Source: Laccaria trichodermophora (Eukaryota > Basidiomycota > Agaricomycetes > Agaricales > Hydnangiaceae). From it: a stretch of DNA of 64,000 nt. The translations under genes were made by a program, and so were the position numbers. This document shows positions 10,945 through 21,822 of the stretch, in pieces (the stretch's first letter is position 1; each line of letters begins with the position of its first letter). The stretch is taken from NCBI GenBank assembly GCA_018417955.1, contig JACTVC010000018.1, positions 434,001 to 498,000 on the forward strand, given 5' to 3'. Below the pieces are notes generated by a model. It was not told the DNA's origin. It worked only from the letters and a program-made list of their open reading frames with translations, and did no database searches.

Positions 10945-11340
10945 GCATGGAATTGAAGAGTTGTCTGCACAGAATTGAAGAGTCATCCATGCAGAATTGA
11001 AGAGTCGTCTGTGCAGAATTGAAAAATCTCTGGGGGGGGGATTTTGAAAATCATTGGCACAGAATTGGTGGAATTGAGAAATCTGGGGGGGGAATTTCGA
11101 AGATTGTCAGCACGGAATTGGTGGAATTGAAAAATCTGGGGGGGGAATTTCGAAGATTGTCAGTGCAGAATTGATAAATCTGGGGGGGGGAATTTCGAAA
11201 ATTGCTGGCATGGAATTGATAAATCTGGGGGGGACTTTGAGAATTGTCGGCATGGAATTGAAGAGTTGTCTGCACAGAATGAAAAAATCTCTGGGGGGGG
11301 GGGGAAATTGAGAATTGTTCAGAATTTCCGTGTGTAATTC
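10945..11340 (+). repeat. Degenerate minisatellite with G8-G12 runs
   Basis: Units of roughly 55-65 bp contain GAATTGAAGAGTTGTC or GAATTGAAAAATCT followed by a run of 7-12 G and GAATTTCGAAGATTG. About six units are visible. The G runs are regularly spaced and could form G-quadruplexes. Confidence 0.65.
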
Positions 11341-11830
11341 AAAAGGGTATCTGAAGAGCAATATACACCTTGGCAGCATTTAATAGTTCAGTCAAGATGA
11401 TTTTCAATGCTTCCTGGGACGTTAGTTCAGTTACTACTTGGACTTCCTGTGAGTCATCAATACAAAGGTACAGAATTGACAGGAATCTCCATGTGTAATT
11501 GAAAATAGTCACTGATGGTAAATACACCTTGGCGGGAATCAAACCTGCATACTGACCATACAGCTGGTGCCCTCATCAGCATTTAACCGTTCAGTCAAGG
11601 TGATGTTCCAAGACACACTGTGAGTAATACGAAGCCACGGGGAATTCACGCTTTCCCTGGTGGAACTCAACACTTCCCTGGACGTTAGTTCACTTACTAC
11701 TACAACTTCCAGTGAGTAATATATACAAAGGTACAGAATTGACAGGTATCTCCTTGTGTAATTAAAATAAGTCGCTGACAGAAAATACCCACCTTGCCAG
11801 GAATCGAACCCGCATAGTAATAGAAAGCCA
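11340..11830 (-). repeat. tRNA-derived repeat copies
   Basis: Phrases reading on the minus strand as GCAGGTTTGATTCCCGCC (around 11530) and GCGGGTTCGATTCCTGGC (around 11800) are box-B-like. They are followed by AAGGTGTATTTACC-type sequence, and a third partial copy lies near 11360. The surrounding GACAGGTATCTCC and GACGTTAGTTCA phrases also repeat, so this is a dispersed tRNA-derived element with more than one copy. Confidence 0.45.
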
Positions 11831-12033
11831 GGGGGAATTCACGCTTTCTCTGTGTGGAACTCAAGACTTCCCCCTACATTAGTTCAGTCACTTGTGAGTA
11901 TTACAAAGGTGGGGAATTGACAGATATCTCTGCGAATAAGTCAAAATAATTTTGGAGGGAGAATACGAGAGGAAGAACACCAGAGTTCAAGAACCCTCCA
12001 CACTGAATTCAAAGCCTCTGCACAGAGTTCAAA

Positions 12034-13353
12034 ATGCTTCACACAGAATTCACATGTCCACCAAAACTTATGAGTAGGCACTTCATGACGCCCCCCGATA
12101 TTCAGGATTTTACATGGCAAATCGCCCAGTATTGTCAAGGTTGCTTGCGTGAAAAGTTCCATGCCAGTGCGAACCCCAAAACATCCCCTCCCACCTCCTT
12201 CAGCCTGAACCTTGTAGCTGATTGTGAACAACTTACCAATGTTGTTGCCAAGGCCTTCAAAAATCGCCATAAGCTTTGTGGTTCAAAAAGCCTTACCTGT
12301 CCGCTTACCGTTTATCATGCAGACCAGCTAAACTGGACCATCTCAGAGTATACCGAGCACCTGAGTACCCACCAGGATGGTTCTAACCAGAAAAGGGAGG
12401 CGGAATTGCTGCAACAATTTCCCCCCAGCACTCTGCCTTACAAGAATGACGCGGCAGCAGTTGACGACCAAGACAGGGTCATCCTCATGTGGTATCTCCC
12501 CAACACGTTGAGTTCGCGCTGGCAGGTTAGAGAGACATTACTAATTCCTTTGGATCAGATACTCACAACATCTCAAATCTTAGAATCTCATCTCCAAACA
12601 TTTGAAACAGCTGGATGGTATGCTGCAGGCCTCCTGGAAAAACTCCAGTGGGTCTGCATGGCAGCATGATGATGCTGCTTACCATCAACCACATCGCCCA
12701 GAATATGAACATGTGCTGGGCAATATCAGTTTTTCTCCTGGCTGGTTTCAAATAGGGCACAGTGTAAGTAATTGTTTCCAGCACAACAAACTCCTCATTA
12801 ATTCCCAGTTCAGTCTGTGGAATATTTGCCTGAAGTGTCGGCCACCCTCAAAACCTGTCAGACAAGTGACATCAGTCATCAATTTCTAGATGACATGGCG
12901 GAATCCTTTGCATTGATGGGAGCCACCTTGGCTCTCATCCATCCTAGCCTCTTTGCTGCCGGCATGGATGCCATGGTGAAGATGGCAGCTGGTCTTGTTA
13001 AATGCAAAGAGCCCAATTTGATGAGGGAGGTTATGAAGGTATGGCCTTTGCCATTCAATGCCTTTTCCATCATTAGCAACCAACAAATGGTCCCTCACCA
13101 TGATGTTCAAGGAATGTTGCCTCATTACAACCTTCTTGCCACATTTGGTTCTTACAACGATGGACGTTTTGAAGTCCCCACAATTGGACTGAGGTTTGTT
13201 TACAATCCCAGAACACTGCTGGGAATATCTGGCAGGATACTTGTTCACGGAGTTGCGTCGGTGGCTGGTGATTGTGTCTGCATAGCCAACTACTTCAGGG
13301 AAAAGGTCATGGACCGTGTCGGGATGCACGTCACTGGGTACACAACACAATAG
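12034..13353 (+). CDS. TET/JBP-family 2OG-Fe(II) dioxygenase, apparently intact
   Basis: Predicted nuclear oxygenase of the fungal TET/JBP group, whose studied members oxidise 5-methylcytosine in DNA. Exons 12034-12525, 12584-12763 and 12814-13353 join in phase through 58- and 50-nt GT-AG introns to give about 403 residues. The catalytic core is in exon 3: the H-x-D iron motif in VPHHDVQG, the strand FVYNPRTLLGISGR, and the distal His in ILVHGVASVAGDC. The first copy has Arg in the last position (GDR) where this copy has Cys. That Arg is commonly seen in relatives and may matter for 2-oxoglutarate binding. The first ATG was taken as start, but an in-frame ATG at about 12067 is also possible. 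It is convergent with a KDZ transposase relic, a known association in basidiomycetes. Confidence 0.75.
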
Positions 13354-13724
13354 CAACTTGTAAGTGAAGGGAGGTAAGGCACAGCAATGATCGCCCATAA
13401 CACTCCAACTGGCTATAGTAGAGCAAGCCATCTTGGGGTTATCGTAAACAACCAACAGATGTTCTTATAAAATTATTACTCACCAATTCCATTTCAATCC
13501 CTTCTACAAATACTTGCTCAACATTCTGACTTCTTGTGGAAACGTAAGCTGCTTGCCTTTCAAAGTCGAGAACCTGATGAATAACAGGGAACACCATGAC
13601 GGAGCTAGAGATGTTGAGATTAACGTTTGTTGGTTTCTCGATTTGTCATGTGACATTCTCAACTTCCTCCCAGCCCACCCCTGTGCAAACACTCAAGGCC
13701 ATGGGAAATATAGTCCAATTGCCC

Positions 13725-13880
13725 ATCTTTCCTCTGCAGCATGTACTCAGACGCCACCTCACGCCTAAGCAGACTGCAGCGAGTACTCAGAGTCCGCCTC
13801 AACGGCATGCACTCAGATGCCATCATGCACCTAAGCAGACTGCGGCAAGTTCTCAGAGTCTGCCTCAAGCATACTTGGAT
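13725..13880 (+). repeat. Two-unit tandem repeat
   Basis: CACGCCTAAGCAGACTGC, AGTACTCAGAGTCCGCCTCA and GCATGCACTCAGATGCCA recur as CACCTAAGCAGACTGCGGC, AGTTCTCAGAGTCTGCCTCA and so on, with a period of about 66 bp. The rest of 13354-14060 holds nothing I recognise. Confidence 0.5.
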
Positions 13881-14059
13881 GCCACATCCCTCTCTCACAT
13901 TGCTTGGTATGTGTACTTTAAACTTAAAAAGACTGAAGCTACAATAGTGTAGACATCAAGCTGAATTACAATAAAACCTTCTCAAACGACGATTTTGCCT
14001 GACTCTTCAGCTTCATCCACATGGAAATCTGCTCCTCTGCATAGGCTGTATGACCTGGG

Positions 14060-17000
14060 CTTGTATCTTTCAGATCCCACCATCAAGCCCACTCATCTCC
14101 CTGGTTCTGAAAAAAGAGCTGTGTCCACTCCATCTCTGCATGTATGAGGACATATTCCTCTTGCCACTGGTCATGCTTGGCCTTAGTGTGCAGCCAATTT
14201 ACATGATACACTGTGAGTGCCCTCAGTCAATGAAGTAGAAAACTTGGGTGAAACTTACATTCTTCCATGTACTCGGAGGAGGATGAATCTCCAGCAACAT
14301 CAATTTTCCAAAACCATGGCAGAGATTCATCACAATGGCCAGAGTTGTTAGGTTTGTAGATGGCTGTGAGTGCCACTGTATGCTCTGGCAATATTACTTG
14401 GAATCGCTGGATGATAGACTACACAGCTCCAAGTTTTTGGAGAGCCCACCTGGCCTGTTCATATACCTGAATGTGCTGCTTCAAACTTCTGTCTGCCACA
14501 TGGACGGCGTTGTATCCACAAGTCTTCTGTGCAGTGCTTTCTGCCAGTTGTATATCTTTTTGATAAAGGTAGGACTTGTGTCCAATCTCATGATGGATGC
14601 CTTCCAGTGCTTCTTCTGCTTGGGCTATATGCAATTGAATTTCTTTCTGCCATGCACTCTTTAGGCAATGTGGCAACTCTTGTCTAAGTCCAGAGATCAT
14701 AGAAGGGAGAAATATATCCATCTGCTCTGGTGCCCCAGTCTCTGGGAGGGGATGAAAGTTTGGGTCTGGCTCTTCTCCATCAGTGGCGTACCCATCTGAC
14801 ATTGGGGGTGCTTTGCAAACAAAGTCCTCCACATTTAACAATACAAACAGCTTTCTGGCAGTTTTGTGAAAATCTGCCATTTGGCAAAGCAGTCGTTCCC
14901 GCCATGTGGCAATTTCTAAAGATTGATCAGGGTTGGGAGCTTTCCCTTGCTTTCGTATGAACACGACGACCATTGACCTTCAGTGGCCAAAAAATTGTTC
15001 TTCTTAGTGATCTGTGGTGTGAGAGCGAACACTTACTGAAATTCCTGAATTTTCATTCCCAAGCTAATCCATGAAGTCACCCCCATGGAGTCATTGTTCC
15101 TCTGCTCCTCTTGCATTAATTCCAGTTGAACTTTCTTCCTGGGAATGGCTGTCATACTAGTGAGTCAAATTCAGCCAGGATATTGTCCAAGTCACTGACC
15201 TCTGGCAATTTGCACCTGGTATATATCCATGGCCTGTATGTTCTTCATAGTCAAATCTTTAAAATGCATCTTTCGGCAATGCGCTGCTTCCTCTGCTTGT
15301 GCAGTCCATTTCAAGATCTGTTCAGCCAATGCAGTTTCGCTTAACATTAGAAAATCTTCAATGCTTTCACATTTGCTGTTACAGATCTTTTTCCATTTCT
15401 TGCACAACACAGGAACTAAGTTGAAGAGTAGTCAGATACAACTGATAAAATGAGAAAATCGAAGGAAATACCCATGTTTATCATTTTCTTCCAGTTGCTG
15501 TCTGCCGCATGAGCATTGAGAACCTCAGCTCTGTGTGCCAGCGTCATAGTTCGAGTGGATTATGCCACTTCATTTAGGACTGCCCACAGTGTTTCCAAAA
15601 TTTCTCCATCGGCTTGCCCAGCACCGTCAATGAAGGTTGGGGCAAAACAGGGGTAGCAAACGACCTGATGGCCATGCACATGAAATAAACCTATTCCTGG
15701 GATGAAGAAAAGGTTGTCGTTGATTTTCAGGAACTCCCCAGCTGCAACTCTTGCCCAAAGATTGATGATGTATTGGCAATTGATATCATAGACGAAAATG
15801 CAGTGAGTGGCATCTTGAGTGTGTGTATTGGCCAATGCCTCACAGAGCACATAGTCAATGTTCATCTGCCTCTCTCCCTTTTGGAAGTCAACCATGGCCC
15901 CTGGTGCGTAACACCCGTGGCGGAGACAGGCAATAGCTCCGATGCCGGTTAGTGTTTGGAAGTCCGGTCTCGTGACTGGAAAAAGACCATAACCAGACTG
16001 GACCAAGACTGCAAAAGACCAGACCTGTGGTTACAGTCTTTTATTTTTGAAATGTAAAGACCACAAAAAAACCGGTTAACATGAACCGGTCTTGACTGGT
16101 TTGGATTGGTCTTTTGTAACCCCTTAAATACCCTTTAAAACGCACCCAAGAACGTACGATTTGGTAAAAAAACAAGAGAGATATGAATTAAAATGTAAAT
16201 TACTTTTGGGAATAATAGATGTACCAGACTTATTTTATAGAAGCACCAATTCCTAACGGAATTTAATGTTCTTGGGCTCGTTTTGAAGCTATTAGAGATG
16301 TTAATAAATTTACCGATTCATAATTTCAAAATATTGGCCTAAAGACCGGTCATAAACCGGTTAAAACCGATGCAGACCTAAACCAGTCTATAGACCGCAA
16401 AAGACCGTGGTCTGCAGTCTTTTTGCGGTCCAGTCTGGTCTTTTGACTTCTGGGGAAAAGGCAGACCAGTTACAGTTACAGTTAATGCCCCTGGGCATCA
16501 AAAAACTGGACCAAACCGGACTTTCAAACACTAATGCCGGTGCAATCACAGCCTTTACGGCACTTGCTTTGATCATTCACCACGCTATGCTCATGGCAAG
16601 TACTGGGCTAGTTGTCCATTATTTGAATGAGCTAGACATACTGTCATGGAATTCCTTACCTCAACCTTCTCCTTAGTATGAGCGATATGGGTGCCATAAC
16701 GAGTGCACTCGGTAAAGATGCCTTCACCGTTCTTGAGCCAAACCTCCTCCTCTTGGGATGTCTGTTGTTGATGAACACATTTGAAGTTACCATCGGCAAT
16801 GAAGCTTCGGCCGTACTTCCATCTGAACATTGTGCTTATTGAGATTGACGGTTATCCTTTTTAACATTTTACTCACTGTATAGGGTCTTCCTTCCAGTTA
16901 CTTGGGATGTTGATCCTGGGTTGAGGACATGTGGAACAGAAGTAAGCCATCTGGCCCTTGCCTGGCTCTAGCCCAGTGTGACCAAATCCAAATTCCATCC

Positions 17001-18159
17001 GCTCTTGCATGTTCCAGTATTGGCGCCCTGCCCTGGTTAATTCCCTATAACGATCCTAATAGCAGCAATCAACAAAAGCAATAGGCAGGGGGTCAATAAT
17101 GGTTACCAGAACAGTTCCTGGAAATGCTTTGTTGGTTATATGCCGCAACTTGGAATAGTAGTGAGTGGTAGAGGTCTTGCACTCTAGGTTCTGGAGGAGA
17201 TAATCATCAAGCAGCTCCATGGTGAATACAGTCTGGACATCTTTATATGTTGATGGAAAGAGACCTGTCTGGAGAAGTTGGATCTCTTCTGTCGGATGTC
17301 CTTCACATTCACAAAAGTGTACTGGTAGGTGGTGGACCCCATTGGTGTGAACTATTATCACGACCTTGCCCCCATGGTGGTATGTACCAGTAGGGCGATC
17401 AGATTGGAGATCGTCACTCCAGTACACTTGAGGCACAGCAAAAGGATCCTCCAAGCCTCTGAATGGATCCTCCAAAAAAGTATCATCAAGCCCAGTGGCA
17501 GCTGGGGTGTTTGAAGTGTTATTGAGTCGGTGGGTACAAGTTGGACACTTATGACCCCAATGCCTAACATGGACTTCAATGCCTGCATGCCATAGCCATG
17601 AATCCATGTAATGCCTTCCATTCCAGGCCTTAACATGATGAAATGGTTGCAATGCATGATGATCACAACAACAAGATGTGCAAAAAGAAGGTTCTCCAAA
17701 ACAGTTTAGGCACCGCCAAAGAGAGTTTGGCTCATGACAGAGCTGACATGCCTTGGTAGGCAGAGGCGCTTCTCACCCAATGGTCTCTGCAATGTATTCA
17801 TTCCGTCATGGAAGCCACTCTTTCATATAAGAATTAGGCATCTGTGATTTGGGTTAGTAGAGTGCGGTTTGTGACTCTAGATGACATACCTTGTGGATGG
17901 GCATTTGAGTGATAAAAGCGGTTGGATGGAAGGTGACGTTGGCATCATCAGGCTCCTCAAATTTATGAAGGTGGCCTGCGTCACAATCATCTTCCTTGTA
18001 GTGATGCAACTTGAACTTTTTCACTGAACTGATATGTTTTTTAAAGGTGGAATGTCTGGTAGTTTTTGTGATATATGCATTTTTTCCTCTAGGCTTTTTC
18101 CTTGGAGTAACTTCAATAATTGCTGTATGGCTGGTCGCAGGTAATTTTTTGCTTGACAT
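14060..18159 (-). pseudogene. KDZ transposase (CxC2 type), broken
   Basis: KDZ (Kyakuja-Dileera-Zisupton) DDE transposase in many short exons, starting at ATG 18159. Seen in order: a basic N-terminus; the CxC2-type cysteine cluster starting CQLCHEPNSLWRCLNCF (about 17740); a further CPTC knuckle; the RYRELTRAGRQYW and CPQPRINIP blocks (about 17040-16880); YGRSFIADGNFK with the first acidic residue (about 16820); GIGAIACLRHGC and VDFQKGERQMN; VYDINCQY with the second; DGAGQADGEILETLW with the third; and a helical tail to WFWKID and VNWLHTKAKHDQWQEE near 14090. It is dead for two reasons. In-frame TGA codons lie at 17806-17808 and 17773-17775, where Arg is expected. A 584-bp MITE also splits the catalytic core. 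Confidence 0.85.
15950..16533. mobile_element. hAT-like MITE inside the KDZ relic
   Basis: Ends are TAGTGTTTGGAAGTCCGG and CCGGACTTTCAAACACTA, inverted repeats flanked by a perfect 8-bp target duplication ATGCCGGT (15942-15949 and 16534-16541). Removing the insert and one duplicate restores a continuous KDZ reading frame running into GIGAIACLRHGC. The interior is built from many ACCGGT, GACCAGT and AGACCGCAAAAGACC palindromic phrases and encodes nothing. The 8-bp duplication and TAGTG ends fit the hAT superfamily. Confidence 0.85.
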
Positions 18160-18369
18160 TGTTCAGGTACACATTGGGTTGCACTGTGATTGAGATTACT
18201 TAATTAGGCTACTTAGATGCCTTATTGGGCCTTCATCAACTTACTGGCAATTGCCATATCATTTACTCCTGACATGAAGTCCCCCCCCCCTTTTGAAATT
18301 GGTGTATTATTTAATCCTGACCCAAACAGCTTTCCCCCTTTTTAAGTCTAGCACAATGCACTCCTGCCT

Positions 18370-18435
18370 ATGTTGTCAGATGAGAGTCAGGATGAGGAAG
18401 TCCAGTTCACCTTCACAGAAGAACAGCTCCTGATT
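18370..18435 (+). pseudogene. Unknown gene, segment 1 of 3 (5' end)
   Basis: An ATG at 18370 starts an acidic N-terminus (MLSDESQDEEVQFTFTEEQL) that is cut after 22 codons by the 22-kb KDZ element. The sequence resumes at 40708 after the target duplicate CCTGATT. The gene is divergent from the KDZ relic, 210 bp away. Segments 2 and 3 lie at 40708-41374 and 56345-56800. Confidence 0.6.
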
Positions 18436-19153
18436 CACTTCAGTCACCCATTTTTGGGTACCTATGAGGTTATCCAATTCTTTGAATTAGGGAACCTTAG
18501 TGGTACCCCATTCCAGAGTGGTATGACCCTCATACCAATTCCATCATACCATGGTATGGATGCCACATACCATTCCACCTCATACCATACCATACCATTC
18601 CATTCCATACCATACCATACCATTCCATACCATACCATTCCATACCATACCATTCCATACCATTCCATACCATACCATACCATACCATACCATCATTCCA
18701 TAGCTGTCACAGGGTGTCTGGGGTCCTTTTTACAAAATATGAAAATTATTTCTCCAGGCTGCAATACTGATCCATTGGGCTCCATTTTTTGTGGAATGGT
18801 TCTTCAGATTTCTTCTAACATTTTAAGCTACAAGTGGAGGCTATAGGATGAACTTGATCCTTTGAAAATTCACTTGAAAATTAGCTTGATTGGGCTTTAT
18901 CCCAGGGTTTGGCCATTTTCACTGTGGATAATCCATCACAAGCCACTTAAAAGTGTATATCTTGCCAGGCCATTTATATTCATGACAAATAAATTAATGT
19001 TGTATCCATCACAATGGCATGGGCTCTGAATGAAAACAAGAATTTTGCAAGACTTTATTTATTGCAAAGGCATGACTGCTCTACATTTCAAGAAAAGTTT
19101 GACACTATATGTGCATATTGCAAGGGTCAAGTTCAACTGTCATATGACAAAAG
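18436..19153 (+). repeat. Left terminal inverted repeat, 718 bp
   Basis: Matches the reverse complement of 39990-40707. It contains a CATACC/CATTCC pentamer microsatellite at about 18575-18705 that is preserved in length between the two ends. Confidence 0.9.
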
Positions 19154-19159
19154 GTTCAT

Positions 19160-20395
19160 TCAACTCCTGCTCTATACCTCAAAATATATCAATCAGGCTC
19201 TGCATTTCAAGAAAAGTACAACACTATATGTGCATATTGCAGGGGTCAGTTTGGAATGTGTAACATGACAAAATGTTGCTTGATCAATATGTGTGTAGGC
19301 AGTTATACAAGAACTGCAGAATGAATGATGGATGGCCATTGGAGACCCCCCACATCTTCTAATCTTTGGTTGATGTGAATTTTTGCTAACAAAGGTCAGT
19401 AGTCACATTGGCCAGTCCTGCCACAATCTGACATGTGCTTTCCATGCATAAAAAATAGTCACTTCACCATTGACTTTTCAACATAGTCTGCTCTACCAGT
19501 ATTGTTCCATCCCTTGCCTTTGTTCCATTTCAAGGACCTACTACCTACCTACTAATGTTACCATGTTAATATATTGTCATTACCTCTATATAGTACACAT
19601 AGGCATACACACCTCCTACCCCAGACCATCAAATGCAATCATACCCCCAATGGAATCATACCATACCTCAGCATCGGAATAATACCACAAAGATGGAATC
19701 ATGCCATATCATCCCATTGTAATGATTCTATAGAGATGGAATTATGCCATGCCATACCATTGGAACAATTCCATAGTCATGGAATCATACCATGTCATAC
19801 TGTTGGAATAATTCCATAGCGATGGAATCATACCATGCCATACCAATGGAACAGTTCCATATTGATGGAATCATACCATACTATACCATTGGAATAATTC
19901 CATAGCAATGGAATCATACCATGCCATACTATTGGAACAATTCCATAGTGATGGAATCATACCATACCATACTATTGGAATAATACCATAGTGATGGAAT
20001 CATACCATAGTGATGGAATCATACCATACTATACCATTGGAATAATTCCATAGCAATGGAATCATACCATGCCATACTATTGGAATGATACCATAGTGAT
20101 GGAATCATACCATACTATACCATTGGAATAATTCCATAGCAATGGAATCATACCATGCCATACCATTGGAATAATTCCATAGCAATGGAATCATACCATG
20201 CCATACCATTGGAATAATTCCAGACTGGGGGGATCATACCATGCCATAGCAATGGAATTATACCATACTGGTGGGATTGTACCATACCATATGATTGGAA
20301 TTATACCATACTGGTGGGATCATACCATTCCATAGCAATGGAATCATGCCATACAAGTGGCATCATACCATACCATAGGCTATATCTACCATCCC
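19160..20395 (+). repeat. Left subterminal region with ATGGAATCATACC minisatellite
   Basis: Spaced units of about 38-40 bp carry ATGGAATCATACCAT, GCCATACCATTGGAATAATT and CCATAG. About eighteen units fill 19630-20380. The mirror array is at 38960-39545. Such subterminal repeats are typical of transposase-binding regions. Confidence 0.75.
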
Positions 20396-20490
20396 ACTAC
20401 TACTATACCTGTATTATACATCCCCCCTAACCATAGTCATACCAAAAGAGACTCTCTGGTTGAAGTTAACTGATATCAATCATTGTAAAG

Positions 20491-20904
20491 TTAGCTTTAG
20501 CCCCCATTGACAAAAACACAGTAGAAGGCCAGCAATATTCAGGTAAGGTTAGCTTGCAGCCCAAGTATACTCCATGTACCACCAATAAAGTATGCTACGT
20601 CACCCCAATCTCCACAAACACAGTACAAGGCAGCAAAATTCAGCCAAGAAAACAATTATAAGACAGTCTTAGCCCCGTTTTCTGCAGAGGGCCACCAAAT
20701 ACTTATATCTACCTGAAATACAAGTATGCCCAAGCAATTTCTACCAGAAACTGCTAAGTAAGAGTCCACAACACACCTCTATCTAGCAGAAATAAAGTAT
20801 GCTATGTATGGTGTAGCCTTGTCTACCAAAACTAATCTAAGTCTGGTGTACCCCTGTTTACCAGAAACACAGAGTAAAGATGATAAGCACAGCAAAGTAA
20901 TCGA
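20491..20904 (+). repeat. 414-bp direct repeat, copy A
   Basis: From TTAGCTTTAGCCCCC to AAAGTAATCGA. Matches 21386-21799 with few differences. No TG..CA ends and no coding content, so it is not an LTR that I can support. Confidence 0.7.
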
Positions 20905-21385
20905 CCGGACCGAAAAAAGACCACAGACCACGGTTTTTTGTAGTCTATAGACCAGTCTTGGTCTTCTTCAGTTTTAACTGGTTTAAGACCGGTTTTCTGG
21001 CCAATATTTTAAAATTATGAATCGGTAAATGTGTTAACATTTTTCGTAGCTTTGAAAAGAGCCCAAGAACGTTAAATTCTGTTGAGAATTGGTGTTTCTA
21101 TAAAAAAAGTCTTGTACATCTACTACTTTTAACGAAATTTAACATTTTCAACTATATCTTTGTCAATTTTGAACCAATTAATACATGCTTGAGTGCGTTT
21201 TGAAGGGTATTTAGTGGGCTACAAAAAACCGGTCCTAACCAGTTAAGACTGGTTTATTTAAACTGGTCTTTTTGCGGTCTTCACTTCTCAAAAATGAAAA
21301 AACTGGACCTGCGGTCCAGTTTTTTGCAGTCTTGGTCCAGTCTGGTTACAGTCTTTTTCCAGTCACAAGACCGGACTTCCAAACA
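20905..21385. mobile_element. Second, truncated copy of the hAT-like MITE
   Basis: Inverted relative to the copy at 15950-16533. The right end CCGGACTTCCAAACATTA matches the MITE terminus. The left end stops inside the element (AAAGACC...CGGACCGG), lacking about the last 100 bp, so no target duplication can be seen. It sits exactly between the two 414-bp repeats. Confidence 0.7.
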
Positions 21386-21799
21386 TTAGCCTTAGCCCCC
21401 TTTTACAGAAACCCAGTAGAAGGCCAGCAATATTCAGGTAAGGTTAGCTTGCAGCCCAAGTATACTCCATGTACTACCAACAAAGTATGCTAAGTCACCC
21501 CAATCTCCACAAACACAGTACAAGGCAGCAAAATTCAGCCAAGAAAACAATTATAAGACAGTCTTAGCCCTGTTTTCTGCAGAGGGCCACCAAATACTTA
21601 TATCTACCTGAAATACAAGTATGACCAAGCAATATCCACCAGAAACTGCTAAGTAAGAGTCCACGACATACCTCTATCTACCAGAAATAAAGTATGCTAT
21701 GTACGGTGTAGCCTTGTCTACCAAAACTAATCTAAGTCTGGTGTACCCCTGTTTACCAGAAACACAGAGTAAAGATGATAAGCGCAGCAAAGTAATCGA
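21386..21799 (+). repeat. 414-bp direct repeat, copy B
   Basis: Second copy of 20491-20904. Its end overlaps the 3' edge of the left cargo gene. Confidence 0.7.
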
Positions 21800-21822
21800 T
21801 GTCCCCTTCCGATGCCAAACAA

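Noticed and set aside
18462..18683. Frames made of repeated WYGM or YHTIP residues in the KDZ ends
   Set aside because: Translation of the CATACC/CATTCC pentamer microsatellite in the terminal inverted repeats.
20491..21799. 414-bp direct repeats as LTRs of a retrotransposon
   Set aside because: No TG...CA ends, PBS, polypurine tract or target duplicates. The interior is a MITE remnant.
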